From Kitasatospora phosalacinea (GTDB lineage: Bacteria; Actinomycetota; Actinomycetes; Streptomycetales; Streptomycetaceae): a DNA stretch of 64,000 nucleotides. Location: the NCBI RefSeq assembly GCF_000717185.1, contig NZ_JNYE01000014.1, positions 62,001 through 126,000 on the forward strand. Direction: 5' to 3'. The translations under genes and the position numbers were made by a program. Each line of letters opens with the position of its first letter. The first letter of the stretch is position 1. The notes under the pieces are model-generated. The model saw nothing but the letters and a program-made list of their open reading frames with translations. It was not told the DNA's origin and ran no database searches. Positions 34,628 through 42,516 of this stretch are shown here, piece after piece.

Positions 34628-36709
34628 TCAGCGGCGGTGCTTGCCGCTGGTGGGTGCGGGGGTCGGGTACGGGATGCGGAGCTTGCGGGCGAAGGGGGCC
34701 ACGGAGGCGCCCACGCCGAGCGGGCGGGCGAGGAGGAACAGGGAGAGCAGGACGGCGAGCGCGCCCGCCGCCAGGCCCGCCAGGCTGCCGATGAGGCCCG
34801 CGCCGAAGCGTCCGGCCAGCCAGTGGGCGGCCAGGGCGCCCGGGACGCAGGCGAGGACCAGGCCGAGGTGCAGGGTGACCAGGCGGCCGCCCTCCAGGCC
34901 GCTGCCGCGTCGTCCGCCGCGGCGCACGCCCAGGTCGACGGTGGCGTTGGCGCCGGGCGCGAAGGCGTCGGTGCGCAGCACCATCGTGGCGTCCGGGTTC
35001 CCGGCCCCGTCGCCCCGCTGGGGCGCCGGCACCGTGGCGGGGGGTGCGCCCTTCGCGAGGCGGCGGCCCAGGGCCACGCCGGTCACGACCGCGGACAGGG
35101 TGGCCGCGACGGTGTGCGCCACCGCCATGCCGATCACCTTGTAGCGCAGCGGCAGCGTCTCGTACGCGACCCAGCACAGGACCGCGTTGGTGCCGGTGGA
35201 GACCAGGGTCAGCCAGAACGGCGTCCGGGCGTCGCCCATCGCGTAGAAGCCGCGGGCCAGGCCGTACTGGGCGCAGAACGCGGGCAGGCCGACCGCGAAG
35301 GCCATCAGCAGCAGGCCGACCACCATCGCGTCGTCGTGCACGCTCGACCCGCTGCCGTAGCCGTACGCGGCCATGGCGATCTGCGAGCCCAGGGCGAAGA
35401 ACAGGACCGCCGCGGTGACCACCATCGCCGCCGAGGAGCGCAGCACGCCCGACAGGTCCTCGCCGATCTTCCGGTAGTCGCCCGCCGTCGCGGCCCGCGA
35501 CATGCTCGGCAGCAGCGCCGTCACCAGCGACACCGTGATCACGCCCTGCGGGACGACGAACAGCGCGTAGGCGTTGTTGTAGGCGGAGAAGCCGCGGCCG
35601 CCCGCGATGTGCGCGTCGAACGCCTGCTTGCCCGCGCTGGTGCTGAGGCTGGTGATGACGGCGAAGGACAGCTGGGTGGCCAGCACCAGGGCCAGCGCCC
35701 AGCCCGCCGCGCGCAGCGGCCGGGTCAGGCCGGCGCCGCGCCAGTCGAAGCGCGGGCGGTAGGTGAAGCGGGCGGAGCGCAGCGAGGGGAGCAGGGCGGC
35801 GGCCTGCACCACGATGCCCAGGGTCGAGCCGATGCCGAGCAGCAGCGCGTCGCCGCTGCTCACCTCGTTCGCCTCGTACGCGTGCTTGCCCATCGCCAGG
35901 TAGCCGCCGAAGACGGCGATCGCGACCACGTTGTTCAGCACCGGCGTCCACATCATGGCGCCGAACCGGTCGCGGGCGTTCAGCACCTGTCCGAGCAGGG
36001 TGAACACGCCGTAGAAGAAGATCTGCGGCAGGCAGTAGCGGGCGAAGGTGATCGCCAGTTCGCGCTGCACGCCGTCGAACTCGGAGTAGAAGTCGACGAT
36101 CCGCGGGGCGAACAGCCAGGCGCCGAGCGTCAGCACCACCAGGATCGTCACGCACAGGGTCAGCAGCCGGTCGGTGTAGGCCTGGCCGCCGTCCTTGTGG
36201 GTCTGCATCGCGTGCACCAGCTCCGGCACGAACACCGAGGCCAGCACGCCGCCGATCAGCATCATGTAGACGATGTTCGGCAGCGAGTTCGCCACGTTGA
36301 ACGCCTCGCCGGCCGGGCCGGTGGCCAGTGCCGCCACGATCACCGCGCTGCGCACGAAGCCCAGCGCGCGGGACGCCAGCGAGCCCAGCGCCATGATCAG
36401 GCCGTTGCGGCCGGTGGAGGCGGCGGGCTTGGCCGGGGCGGGCTGCGGGGCCTCGGCGGCCCGCTCCTCGCTGCCCCGCGGCGGCGGCACCGGGCGCTCC
36501 GGGGCCTGCGGCGGGTACTCGGGGGCGTACGGCGACCAGCCGGGCTGCTCGAAGGCCTGCGCCGGGATCCGGCCCAACTGCACGGTCGGCTGGTCCTGCC
36601 CGGGCCACCCGTCCTGCTGCTGGTGCTGGTAGGGGTCGCCCTGCGGCGGGTACGCGCCGCCCTGCCGGGAGTACGGGTCGCCGGAGTTGTCCGCGGTGTG
36701 CATGGTCAT
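34628..36709 (-). CDS. murJ: lipid II flippase MurJ
   Basis: A 693-aa MviN/MurJ protein. A Pro/Gln-rich cytoplasmic N-terminus of about 100 residues is followed by the conserved first helix region (GLIMALGSLASRALGFVRSA) and about 14 membrane helices (VANSLPNIVYMMLIGGVLAS; MMWTPVLNNVVAIAVFGGYL). It moves lipid II across the membrane for peptidoglycan synthesis. The C-terminal part is short, without the kinase-like domain of mycobacterial MviN. I chose ATG at 36709 with a GGGGGT box; upstream codons are filler. Confidence 0.92.
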   Translation of the reverse strand: MTMHTADNSGDPYSRQGGAYPPQGDPYQHQQQDGWPGQDQPTVQLGRIPAQAFEQPGWSPYAPEYPPQAPERPVPPPRGSEERAAEAPQPAPAKPAASTGRNGLIMALGSLASRALGFVRSAVIVAALATGPAGEAFNVANSLPNIVYMMLIGGVLASVFVPELVHAMQTHKDGGQAYTDRLLTLCVTILVVLTLGAWLFAPRIVDFYSEFDGVQRELAITFARYCLPQIFFYGVFTLLGQVLNARDRFGAMMWTPVLNNVVAIAVFGGYLAMGKHAYEANEVSSGDALLLGIGSTLGIVVQAAALLPSLRSARFTYRPRFDWRGAGLTRPLRAAGWALALVLATQLSFAVITSLSTSAGKQAFDAHIAGGRGFSAYNNAYALFVVPQGVITVSLVTALLPSMSRAATAGDYRKIGEDLSGVLRSSAAMVVTAAVLFFALGSQIAMAAYGYGSGSSVHDDAMVVGLLLMAFAVGLPAFCAQYGLARGFYAMGDARTPFWLTLVSTGTNAVLCWVAYETLPLRYKVIGMAVAHTVAATLSAVVTGVALGRRLAKGAPPATVPAPQRGDGAGNPDATMVLRTDAFAPGANATVDLGVRRGGRRGSGLEGGRLVTLHLGLVLACVPGALAAHWLAGRFGAGLIGSLAGLAAGALAVLLSLFLLARPLGVGASVAPFARKLRIPYPTPAPTSGKHRR

Positions 36710-36991
36710 CGGACCCCCCGTCGATCGGTGCCCGTCCGGCGTTGCGTGGGTGAGTGCGGGAAGTCGGTCCGTTCCGGACTCCGCCTGCCGGTTGCAGGGT
36801 GCACCAGCCGCAGAAGTCTGCCCCACTTCGGCACCCGATGGGGAGTCGGGCGCCGACCGGCGGGGTGTTCGACCGGGTCGCACCGGTGTCCGGGGGCCTT
36901 GCCGCACGCGCCGGGGAGCGCCGTTTGCGCCCGGAAACACGCGGAATGCTGGCCACGGCGTTCCCCCGCCCGGAGGATGCGGGCCACGCAG

Positions 36992-37007
36992 TGTGACGTT
37001 GCTCACG
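36992..37007. promoter_or_regulatory. CRP-like palindrome TGTGA-N6-TCAC
   Basis: TGTGACGTTGCTCACG matches the general CRP/FNR pattern with one end base off. It lies just beyond the PAP2 stop and 283 nt upstream of the murJ start, so regulation of either is uncertain. The other 36710-36991 sequence shows no gene. Confidence 0.25.
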
Positions 37008-37012
37008 GTCCG

Positions 37013-37993
37013 TCAGGAACGGCCCGGATCGCGCTCCGCAGCCGACTCCGCCCGCCCCACCGGCTCGACCGGCGACAGCGGCCCCACCGACCAGGCCGAC
37101 CCGCTCGGCCCGCTCGGCCCGCCCAACCCGCTCGGCCCAGCCGGTCCCCCCGGCCTGTCCGGCCCAGCCGCCCCGCCCAGCCCCGCCGGTCCCGCCGCCC
37201 CGCCCAGCCCCGCCGGTCCCGCCGCCCCCACCGGCGGCAGTGGCGGCGCCAGCACCCGCTGCACCCGCGGCCGGGCGCGCCGCCGCAGCCGTCGCACGTC
37301 CCGGCCGATCCGGCCGGGCCGCCACAGTTCCAGCGCGAGCGCGGGCGCGGCCAGCACCACGAGGGCCGCCGCCCAGCCCGCCGGCACGTCGCTGGGCCAG
37401 TTCGCGCCGAGCGCGATCCTGGTCCAGCCGACGCCGAGCGCGACCAGCGCGGCGGCGCCGCCCGCCGCGGCCCGCACCGGCCGTTCCGCCCGCGGCCACA
37501 GCAGCACCAGCAGCGCCCCGCAGGTGACCGCGGAGGCCAGCGCGTGCCCGGACGGGAAGGACGGGCCGGGGGCGACCGCCACCGGGTCGGCGAAGTGCGG
37601 CCGGGGCCGGTCGGTCAGCGCCCGCCCGGCGCGGTCCGCGGCCCAGCCCAGCAGGGCGGCGGCCGCGGCCCAGGCCGCCAGGGTCCGGGTGCGGGTGGCC
37701 CACAGCCAGGCCGCGACGGCCCCGAGCAGCGTCCGCATCACCCAGGGCGCGCCCAGGTCGGCGAACGTCTGCATGGCGGCCGTCCAGACCGGGTGCCGCA
37801 GCGCGTACCGGTGCAGCAGCGACGCCCAGCCCCGGTCGAGCCGGGCCAGCGGCGGCCAGCCGGTCCGCACCAGGAGCAGCAGCACCGCGAACACCAGCGC
37901 ACCCGTCAGGGCCGCCCCGGCACAACGGAGCACCGTCGTGCGTTGTAGCGGGGGACGGGCCCTTCCGGGCCCGGCGTCGTTGGACTGGTGCAT
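37013..37993 (-). CDS. PAP2-superfamily membrane protein
   Basis: A 326-aa phosphatidic-acid-phosphatase-like protein with about six helices. Motif 1 is RALTDRPRP (Arg for the usual Lys) and motif 2 is PSFPSGH. Motif 3 reads TRIALGANWPSDVPAGW, where the usual His of LGxHxPxD is Asn. A Gly/Pro-rich tail (about 250-326) carries collagen-like GPAGLGGAA repeats. The start at 37993 (MHQSNDAGPG) has GGAAGG upstream. Substrate would be a lipid phosphate if the enzyme is active. Confidence 0.82.
   Translation of the reverse strand: MHQSNDAGPGRARPPLQRTTVLRCAGAALTGALVFAVLLLLVRTGWPPLARLDRGWASLLHRYALRHPVWTAAMQTFADLGAPWVMRTLLGAVAAWLWATRTRTLAAWAAAAALLGWAADRAGRALTDRPRPHFADPVAVAPGPSFPSGHALASAVTCGALLVLLWPRAERPVRAAAGGAAALVALGVGWTRIALGANWPSDVPAGWAAALVVLAAPALALELWRPGRIGRDVRRLRRRARPRVQRVLAPPLPPVGAAGPAGLGGAAGPAGLGGAAGPDRPGGPAGPSGLGGPSGPSGSAWSVGPLSPVEPVGRAESAAERDPGRS
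37172..37228. repeat. 27-bp direct repeat in the PAP2 gene tail
   Basis: Two adjacent copies of a 27-bp CAGCCCCGCCGGTCCCGCCG-type unit (+ strand) encode the GPAGLGGAA repeats of the PAP2 protein. Confidence 0.6.
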
Positions 37994-38198
37994 GACAGAC
38001 ACCTTCCCAGCGGCAGGAGGCGATCCGGCGCTGGGGCGATAGCGATTGCGCATCGGTTGTGCGGACGTGCCGCGAAGGCTCCGCACCGATTCGGTGCCGG
38101 TCCGCGGGGGCGCGCCGTGCGGCGGGCGTCACGCTGCGTGTACCGACCGGATGAAAATCGGCAGGATACTGCATCCCCGATCGAAAACTGAGCCACTT

Positions 38199-38225
38199 GG
38201 GAATGTTGTCCGATTTCTGTGCGTT
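38199..38225 (+). promoter_or_regulatory. SigR-type promoter GGGAAT-N18-GTT
   Basis: GGGAAT at 38199-38204 and GTT at 38223-38225 are separated by exactly 18 nt, the consensus of the thiol-stress sigma factor SigR. It lies 98 nt upstream of the hrdD-like ATG, and hrdD is a known SigR target in Streptomyces. It is the only strong regulatory signal in 37994-38322. Confidence 0.75.
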
Positions 38226-38322
38226 GGATCGTTACGTGTGAGCCACGAACGGCCCACACGCTCGTGCCGAGCGGCGGAACGGAGCGCCCCCCGGCAGCGT
38301 CAGCTTCAGTGAGGGAGCAAGC

Positions 38323-39294
38323 ATGGCCACCCGTGCCGTCGTACGCGACAGGGCCGATCGGACTCGCACCGCCCGCCCGACCAATTTCGAAGCCGACCGC
38401 GACCTGGTCGGCATGTACCTCGACGAGATCGCCAGGACGCCCCTGCTCGACGCCGCCGAGGAGGTCGAGCTGTCCCTGCGCATCGAGGCCGGGGTCTTCG
38501 CCCAGCACCTGCTGGACGAGGAGGAGCAGCTCGACGGCGTCACCACCGAGGAGCTGCAGGCGATAGCGGACGACGCCGAGCGCGCCAAGGACGTCTTCAT
38601 CCGGTCCAACCTGCGCCTGGTCGTCGCCGTCGCCCGCCGCTACCCGCGCAGCGGCCTCCCGCTGCTCGACCTGATCCAGGAGGGCAACGCGGGCCTGGTC
38701 CGGGCCGTGGAGAAGTTCGACTACTCCAAGGGCTTCAAGTTCTCCACCTACGCGACGTGGTGGATCCGCCAGGCGATCACCCGCTCCATCGCCGACCAGT
38801 CCCGCACCATCCGGCTGCCCGTCCACCTGGTCGAGGAGCTCGGCCGGATCCGCCGGGTGCAGCGCGAGAAGGCCAAGGAGCTGGGCCGCGAGCCGGAGCC
38901 CGCGGAGATCGCCGCCGAGCTGGACACCACGGAGCAGCGGGTCAAGGACGTCCTGGACTGGGCGAGGGACCCGGTCAGCCTCAACATGTCGGTCGACGAC
39001 GAGGGCGAGACCCAGTTCGGAGACCTGGTGGAGGACACCGGCGCGGTCTCCCCGGAGGACGCGGTCATGGTGATGATGCGCCGCGAGGAGCTGGACGACC
39101 TGATCGGCCGCCTGGACGACCGCACCGCCTCCATCATCCGCAGCCGCTACGGCATGGAGGACGGCCGCGAGCGGACGCTGACCGAGGTCGGCAAGCAGCA
39201 CGGCCTGACGCGCGAGCGGATCCGCCAGATCGAGAAGCACGCCCTCGCCGAGCTGAAGAAGATCGCGGACCACGCGGGCTTCGAGGCGGCGTAG
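38323..39294 (+). CDS. hrdD: group 2 RNA polymerase sigma factor, HrdD-like
   Basis: A 323-aa sigma-70 family protein without the long acidic region 1 of the principal factor. Region 1.2 is DLVGMYLDEIARTPLL, region 2 includes NLRLVVAVARRY, LDLIQEGNAGLVRAVEKFDY and FSTYATWWIRQAI, and region 4 is LTEVGKQHGLTRERIRQIE. Length and the upstream SigR promoter favour HrdD over HrdA or HrdC. It directs RNA polymerase to HrdB-like promoters, probably under stress. GAGGGAG precedes the ATG. Confidence 0.85.
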   Translation: MATRAVVRDRADRTRTARPTNFEADRDLVGMYLDEIARTPLLDAAEEVELSLRIEAGVFAQHLLDEEEQLDGVTTEELQAIADDAERAKDVFIRSNLRLVVAVARRYPRSGLPLLDLIQEGNAGLVRAVEKFDYSKGFKFSTYATWWIRQAITRSIADQSRTIRLPVHLVEELGRIRRVQREKAKELGREPEPAEIAAELDTTEQRVKDVLDWARDPVSLNMSVDDEGETQFGDLVEDTGAVSPEDAVMVMMRREELDDLIGRLDDRTASIIRSRYGMEDGRERTLTEVGKQHGLTRERIRQIEKHALAELKKIADHAGFEAA

Positions 39295-39338
39295 TGCACG
39301 GGCCGTCGGGGCCCGCGGCCGGTCCTAGAGTTGAGGGC

Positions 39339-39581
39339 ATGACCTCCCCGAACGCACAGCAGCCCGAGCCCCGGCCCGAGCCGGAGCCCGCCCCGCGGCC
39401 GGAGCCCGGGCCCGCCCCGCGGCCGGAGCCCGAGCCCGCCCCGCGGCCCCGGCTGGTCTTCAAGGACCCGTTCGAGCAGCAGACCTCGGACGACACCGAC
39501 CGCGGCTGGGGCGACGCCTCGGGGGAGCGGGGGCTCGACTGGTACCGCAGCCAGCGGCCCCCGCACCACGGGGAGAAGTAG
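39339..39581 (+). CDS. small conserved protein with Pro-Glu-Arg repeats
   Basis: An 80-aa protein. After MTSPNAQQ comes a repeated PEPRPEPEPAPRPEPGP stretch (about 9-45). A well-formed C-terminus follows (VFKDPFEQQTSDDTDRGWGD, LDWYRSQRPPHHGEK) that looks conserved. It starts 45 nt after the sigma factor gene on the same strand, with a GAGGG box. The function is unknown. Confidence 0.7.
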   Translation: MTSPNAQQPEPRPEPEPAPRPEPGPAPRPEPEPAPRPRLVFKDPFEQQTSDDTDRGWGDASGERGLDWYRSQRPPHHGEK

Positions 39582-39594
39582 CGGAGCGGTCGGG

Positions 39595-40011
39595 TCAGCC
39601 GCGGCGCACCAGCGCGTCGCGGATCTCGGTGAGCAGTTCGACCTCCTTGGCCTCGGCCTCCAGCGCCTCCTCCTCCGCCGACTTCCGCTTCCGCATGAAG
39701 TGGTTCATCGGCAGGATCAGCAGGAAGTAGACGACGGCGGCGGTGATCAGGAAGCTGAGCGCGGCGCTGAGCACCGAGCCCCACAGGATGAAGATGCCCG
39801 AGGTGACGTTGCCCGCGGCGTCCACCTCGCAGGGGCCCTTGAGGCAGGAGCTGTAGGCGGCCAGGTCCTTGGTGCCGAACAGGCCGACCAGCGGGTTGAT
39901 CACGCCCTTGACGAACGCGTTGACGACGCTGGTGAAGGCCGCGCCGATGACGACGGCGACGGCCAGGTCCACCACGTTGCCGCGGAGCAGGAATTCCTTG
40001 AAGCCTTTCAT
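39595..40011 (-). CDS. mscL: large-conductance mechanosensitive channel
   Basis: A 138-aa MscL with the N-terminal amphipathic helix MKGFKEFLLRGNVVDLAVAV and the first pore helix AVVIGAAFTSVVNAFVKGVI. A periplasmic loop contains two Cys (SSCLKGPCEV), then the second helix ALSFLITAAVVYFLLILP and a charged C-terminal helix follow. It opens on membrane tension to relieve osmotic downshock. It converges on the small Pro-rich protein gene. Confidence 0.95.
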   Translation of the reverse strand: MKGFKEFLLRGNVVDLAVAVVIGAAFTSVVNAFVKGVINPLVGLFGTKDLAAYSSCLKGPCEVDAAGNVTSGIFILWGSVLSAALSFLITAAVVYFLLILPMNHFMRKRKSAEEEALEAEAKEVELLTEIRDALVRRG

Positions 40012-40062
40012 GCCGCGTCGAACGGCGGACGCCCGCCGAGGTCACGGGTGAACCCGCGGGCG

Positions 40063-40329
40063 TCAGGTTGACGCCCGGGGGCAGCCGGGCACCCCGGAGG
40101 AGGCCCCGGCGGCCGGTGGCGCAGCCTCCCGCAGCGGGCCGGACAGCAGCACCGCCGCCAGCACCAGGCACCCCGCGGCGCACCGGCCCGGCCGCCGCCG
40201 CAGCGCCCAGCGCAAGCGGTGGCGGCCCCGCGCGGTGCCGCGGATCGGCGGGAAATCGGGCACCTCGCGCCGCGGCGGGACGAGCGCGGCGGGCAGCGGG
40301 GGGAGCGGGGGCAGCACGGAGGAGGTCAC
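40063..40329 (-). CDS. short membrane protein, possible relic of a SAF-domain protein
   Basis: An 88-aa protein from GTG at 40329: a Pro-rich start (SSVLPPLPPLPAALVPP), a basic stretch, one membrane helix (AAGCLVLAAVLLSG) and then a stop. In Streptomyces the gene upstream of mscL is often a longer protein with this N-terminus followed by a SAF domain. Here the SAF part is absent, so this may be a truncated relic. It lies upstream of mscL on the same strand. Confidence 0.5.
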   Translation of the reverse strand: MTSSVLPPLPPLPAALVPPRREVPDFPPIRGTARGRHRLRWALRRRPGRCAAGCLVLAAVLLSGPLREAAPPAAGASSGVPGCPRAST

Positions 40330-40560
40330 GGCGGCGGGCCTTCCGACGAGGTCCAGCGGCCCCGGTCGGAGCCGCGACGGCCATCCTGCGCCCGCCCGCC
40401 GGGCCCCGTCCGCGGGTTTCCCCGGCCTGTGGACAACCCGGCCCTGTGGAAAAACCCCTTCACCCCCGGGGGTGAACCGCTGCGCCGTCCGGCCCCGGCC
40501 CCATGACCCCGCCCCGCCCACCGTCCGGAGGAACCCGCGTGACCCGCCCCGGAACAGCAC

Positions 40561-40594
40561 GGAGCCCCCGCCCGGCGACGGCCGGACGGGGGCT
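40561..40594 (-). terminator. hairpin downstream of the FmdB gene
   Basis: GGAGCCCCCG pairs with CGGGGGCTCC, and the stem extends through CCCGGC/GCCGG with one bulge. It lies 18 nt beyond the stop of the FmdB-like gene. The remainder of 40330-40611 shows nothing else. Confidence 0.7.
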
Positions 40595-40611
40595 CCGCGG
40601 GAGGAGCGGGG

Positions 40612-40935
40612 TCAGCTCGCGGTGGACGCCGAGCCGGAGGAGCTGCTGCTGGAGCTGCCGGCCGAGGACGACGCGGACGACGGGGCCGAGGACGCCGCCG
40701 GGGCCGGGGACGCCGGGGACGCCGAGGAGGACGAGCCGCTCACCGAGCTGCTGGAGCTGGAGCGGCTGTCGGTGCGGTAGAAGCCGGAGCCCTTGAAGAC
40801 CACGCCCACGGCCGAGAAGACCTTGCGCAGCTTCCCCTGGCAGTCGGGGCACGTGGTCAGCGCGTCGTCGCTGAACTTCTGCACCGCCTCGAGGCCGTTG
40901 CCGCACTCGGTGCACTGGTACTGGTACGTGGGCAC
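40612..40935 (-). CDS. FmdB-family zinc-ribbon protein with Ser-rich tail
   Basis: A 107-aa protein. Residues 1-50 form a zinc ribbon with CTEC (about 8-11) and CPDC (about 29-32), in the family context MPTYQYQCTECG...LRKVFSAVGVVFKGSGFY. The second half is almost all Ser/Ala/Pro and disordered. FmdB-type ribbons are widespread, with unproven roles in regulation. It is expressed alone, with a hairpin after it. Confidence 0.9.
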   Translation of the reverse strand: MPTYQYQCTECGNGLEAVQKFSDDALTTCPDCQGKLRKVFSAVGVVFKGSGFYRTDSRSSSSSSVSGSSSSASPASPAPAASSAPSSASSSAGSSSSSSSGSASTAS

Positions 40936-41038
40936 TTTCCGCTTCCTCCTGTCACTCCCCCTGGCACTCTCACGCCATGAGTGCTAACGACGGTCCATGA
41001 TGCGGCATTCCGCTGATGGAGTCCAGCCGCTCAGCCGC

Positions 41039-42337
41039 TCAGCCGCGCCGGGCGGCCGGTGCCGCCTCCTCGCGGACCGCGCCGCCCCGTGCCACGGTAC
41101 GGTGCGCGGGCGCCGGGGCGAGCAGCAGGCGGCGCATCGTGACGAGCGCCACCAGGCCGAGGCCGGAACCGGCCAGGGCGACGGTGAAGCCGAGCGAGGC
41201 GCCGGAGCGGTCGATCAGCTGCCCGGCGGCGGTGGAGCCGAGCGCCAGGCCCAGGCCGATCGAGCCGGTCAGCCAGGTGAACGCCTCGGTCTTGGCGCCG
41301 GCCGCGACCAGGGTCTCGACCAGGGTGAACCCGGTGATCAGGGTGGGTGCGATGGCCAGGCCGCAGAACAGCCCGGCCACGGTCAGCGCGGCCAGGTTGG
41401 GCATCGCCCACAGGGTGGAGCAGCCGAGCACCAGCAGCGCGTAGCAGACGACCATCCGCCGCCGGGCGCTGCTGCGCCACGGGACGAGGCCGTAGAGCAC
41501 GCCCGCCACCATCGAGCCGGTCGCGAACAGGCCGTAGACCAGGCCGCTGAGCCCGCCGGACCCGGCGTCCTCGGCGAAGGCGGTGATGGAGACCTGCAGG
41601 GTGCCGAAGACGGTGCCGAGGCCGAGGAAGGCGACGGCCAGCAGGCGCACGCCGGGGGAGGCCAGCGCGGAGGCGCGGCGGACGCCGGGTGCGGCGGGGC
41701 CGGTGGGGGCGGGCGCGGTGTCCCGGCGGGCGGCGAAGGCGAGGCCGCCGAGCAGGGTGAGGGCGGCCTCGGCGGCCAGCCCGGCGGACGGGTTGACCAG
41801 GGTGGCGGTGCCGGTGGCCAGCATCGGGCCGATGACGAAGGTGAACTCGTCGGTGACGGACTCGAAGGCGAAGGCGGTGTTCAGCAGCGCGGGCCGCTCC
41901 TCCAGCCGGTGCACCCAGCGGGCCCGGACCATCGCGCCGACCTGCGGCACGGCCGCACCGGCGGGCGCGGCGGCCAGGAACAGCGTCCAGTCGGGGGCGC
42001 CGGAGTGGGCCAGCGCGATCAGCGCGGCGACGGCGCAGGCGTGCACGACCACGGTGGGCACCAGCACGGCGGCCTGTCCGTGGCGGTCGGCCAGCCGCCC
42101 GGTCTGCGGGCCGACCAGGGCCTGGGAGACGGCGGCGGCCGCGGCGACCGCACCGGCCAGGCCGTAGGAGCCGGTGGTGTCGTGGACCAGCAGCACGACG
42201 CCCAGGCTGAGCATCGCGTACGGGAGCCGGGCGACCAGGGCGGGGAGCAGGAAGGTCCAGGCGCGCGGGGTGCGCAGCAGCGCACCGTAGCCGGTGCCGT
42301 GCGGGGTGGTGTCGTCGACCGGTCGGCGGGCCGCCAC
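41039..42337 (-). CDS. MFS transporter
   Basis: A 432-aa major facilitator with about 12 helices. The loop motif after helix 2 (VGPQTGRLADRHGQ) and the domain-central loop are typical. Helices include FLLPALVARLPYAMLSLGVV and VYGLFATGSMVAGVLYGLV. The sequence suggests drug or metabolite efflux, but the substrate cannot be told. The GTG at 42337 has GAGAGGA upstream. Confidence 0.88.
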   Translation of the reverse strand: MAARRPVDDTTPHGTGYGALLRTPRAWTFLLPALVARLPYAMLSLGVVLLVHDTTGSYGLAGAVAAAAAVSQALVGPQTGRLADRHGQAAVLVPTVVVHACAVAALIALAHSGAPDWTLFLAAAPAGAAVPQVGAMVRARWVHRLEERPALLNTAFAFESVTDEFTFVIGPMLATGTATLVNPSAGLAAEAALTLLGGLAFAARRDTAPAPTGPAAPGVRRASALASPGVRLLAVAFLGLGTVFGTLQVSITAFAEDAGSGGLSGLVYGLFATGSMVAGVLYGLVPWRSSARRRMVVCYALLVLGCSTLWAMPNLAALTVAGLFCGLAIAPTLITGFTLVETLVAAGAKTEAFTWLTGSIGLGLALGSTAAGQLIDRSGASLGFTVALAGSGLGLVALVTMRRLLLAPAPAHRTVARGGAVREEAAPAARRG

Positions 42338-42516
42338 GGTCGGTCCTCTCTGCTGCCTGGTAGCGCGCCGGGGCGTGGCCGGGCGGGCGCCGAGTGTCGT
42401 CCTCTCGCGCGCCGACCGGGGCCGGCGCGCCGACTCTGCATCAGGCAGATGTGGAAAATCAGGGTGGATCAGAATGTACAAGCGTATATCAGGGGTTCTG
42501 CCTTCGGTTCGGCGGT

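Noticed and set aside
34628..37006. N-terminal extension of MurJ by about 99 residues
   Set aside because: The extra codons look like translated intergenic DNA; the start at 36709 has a ribosome binding site.
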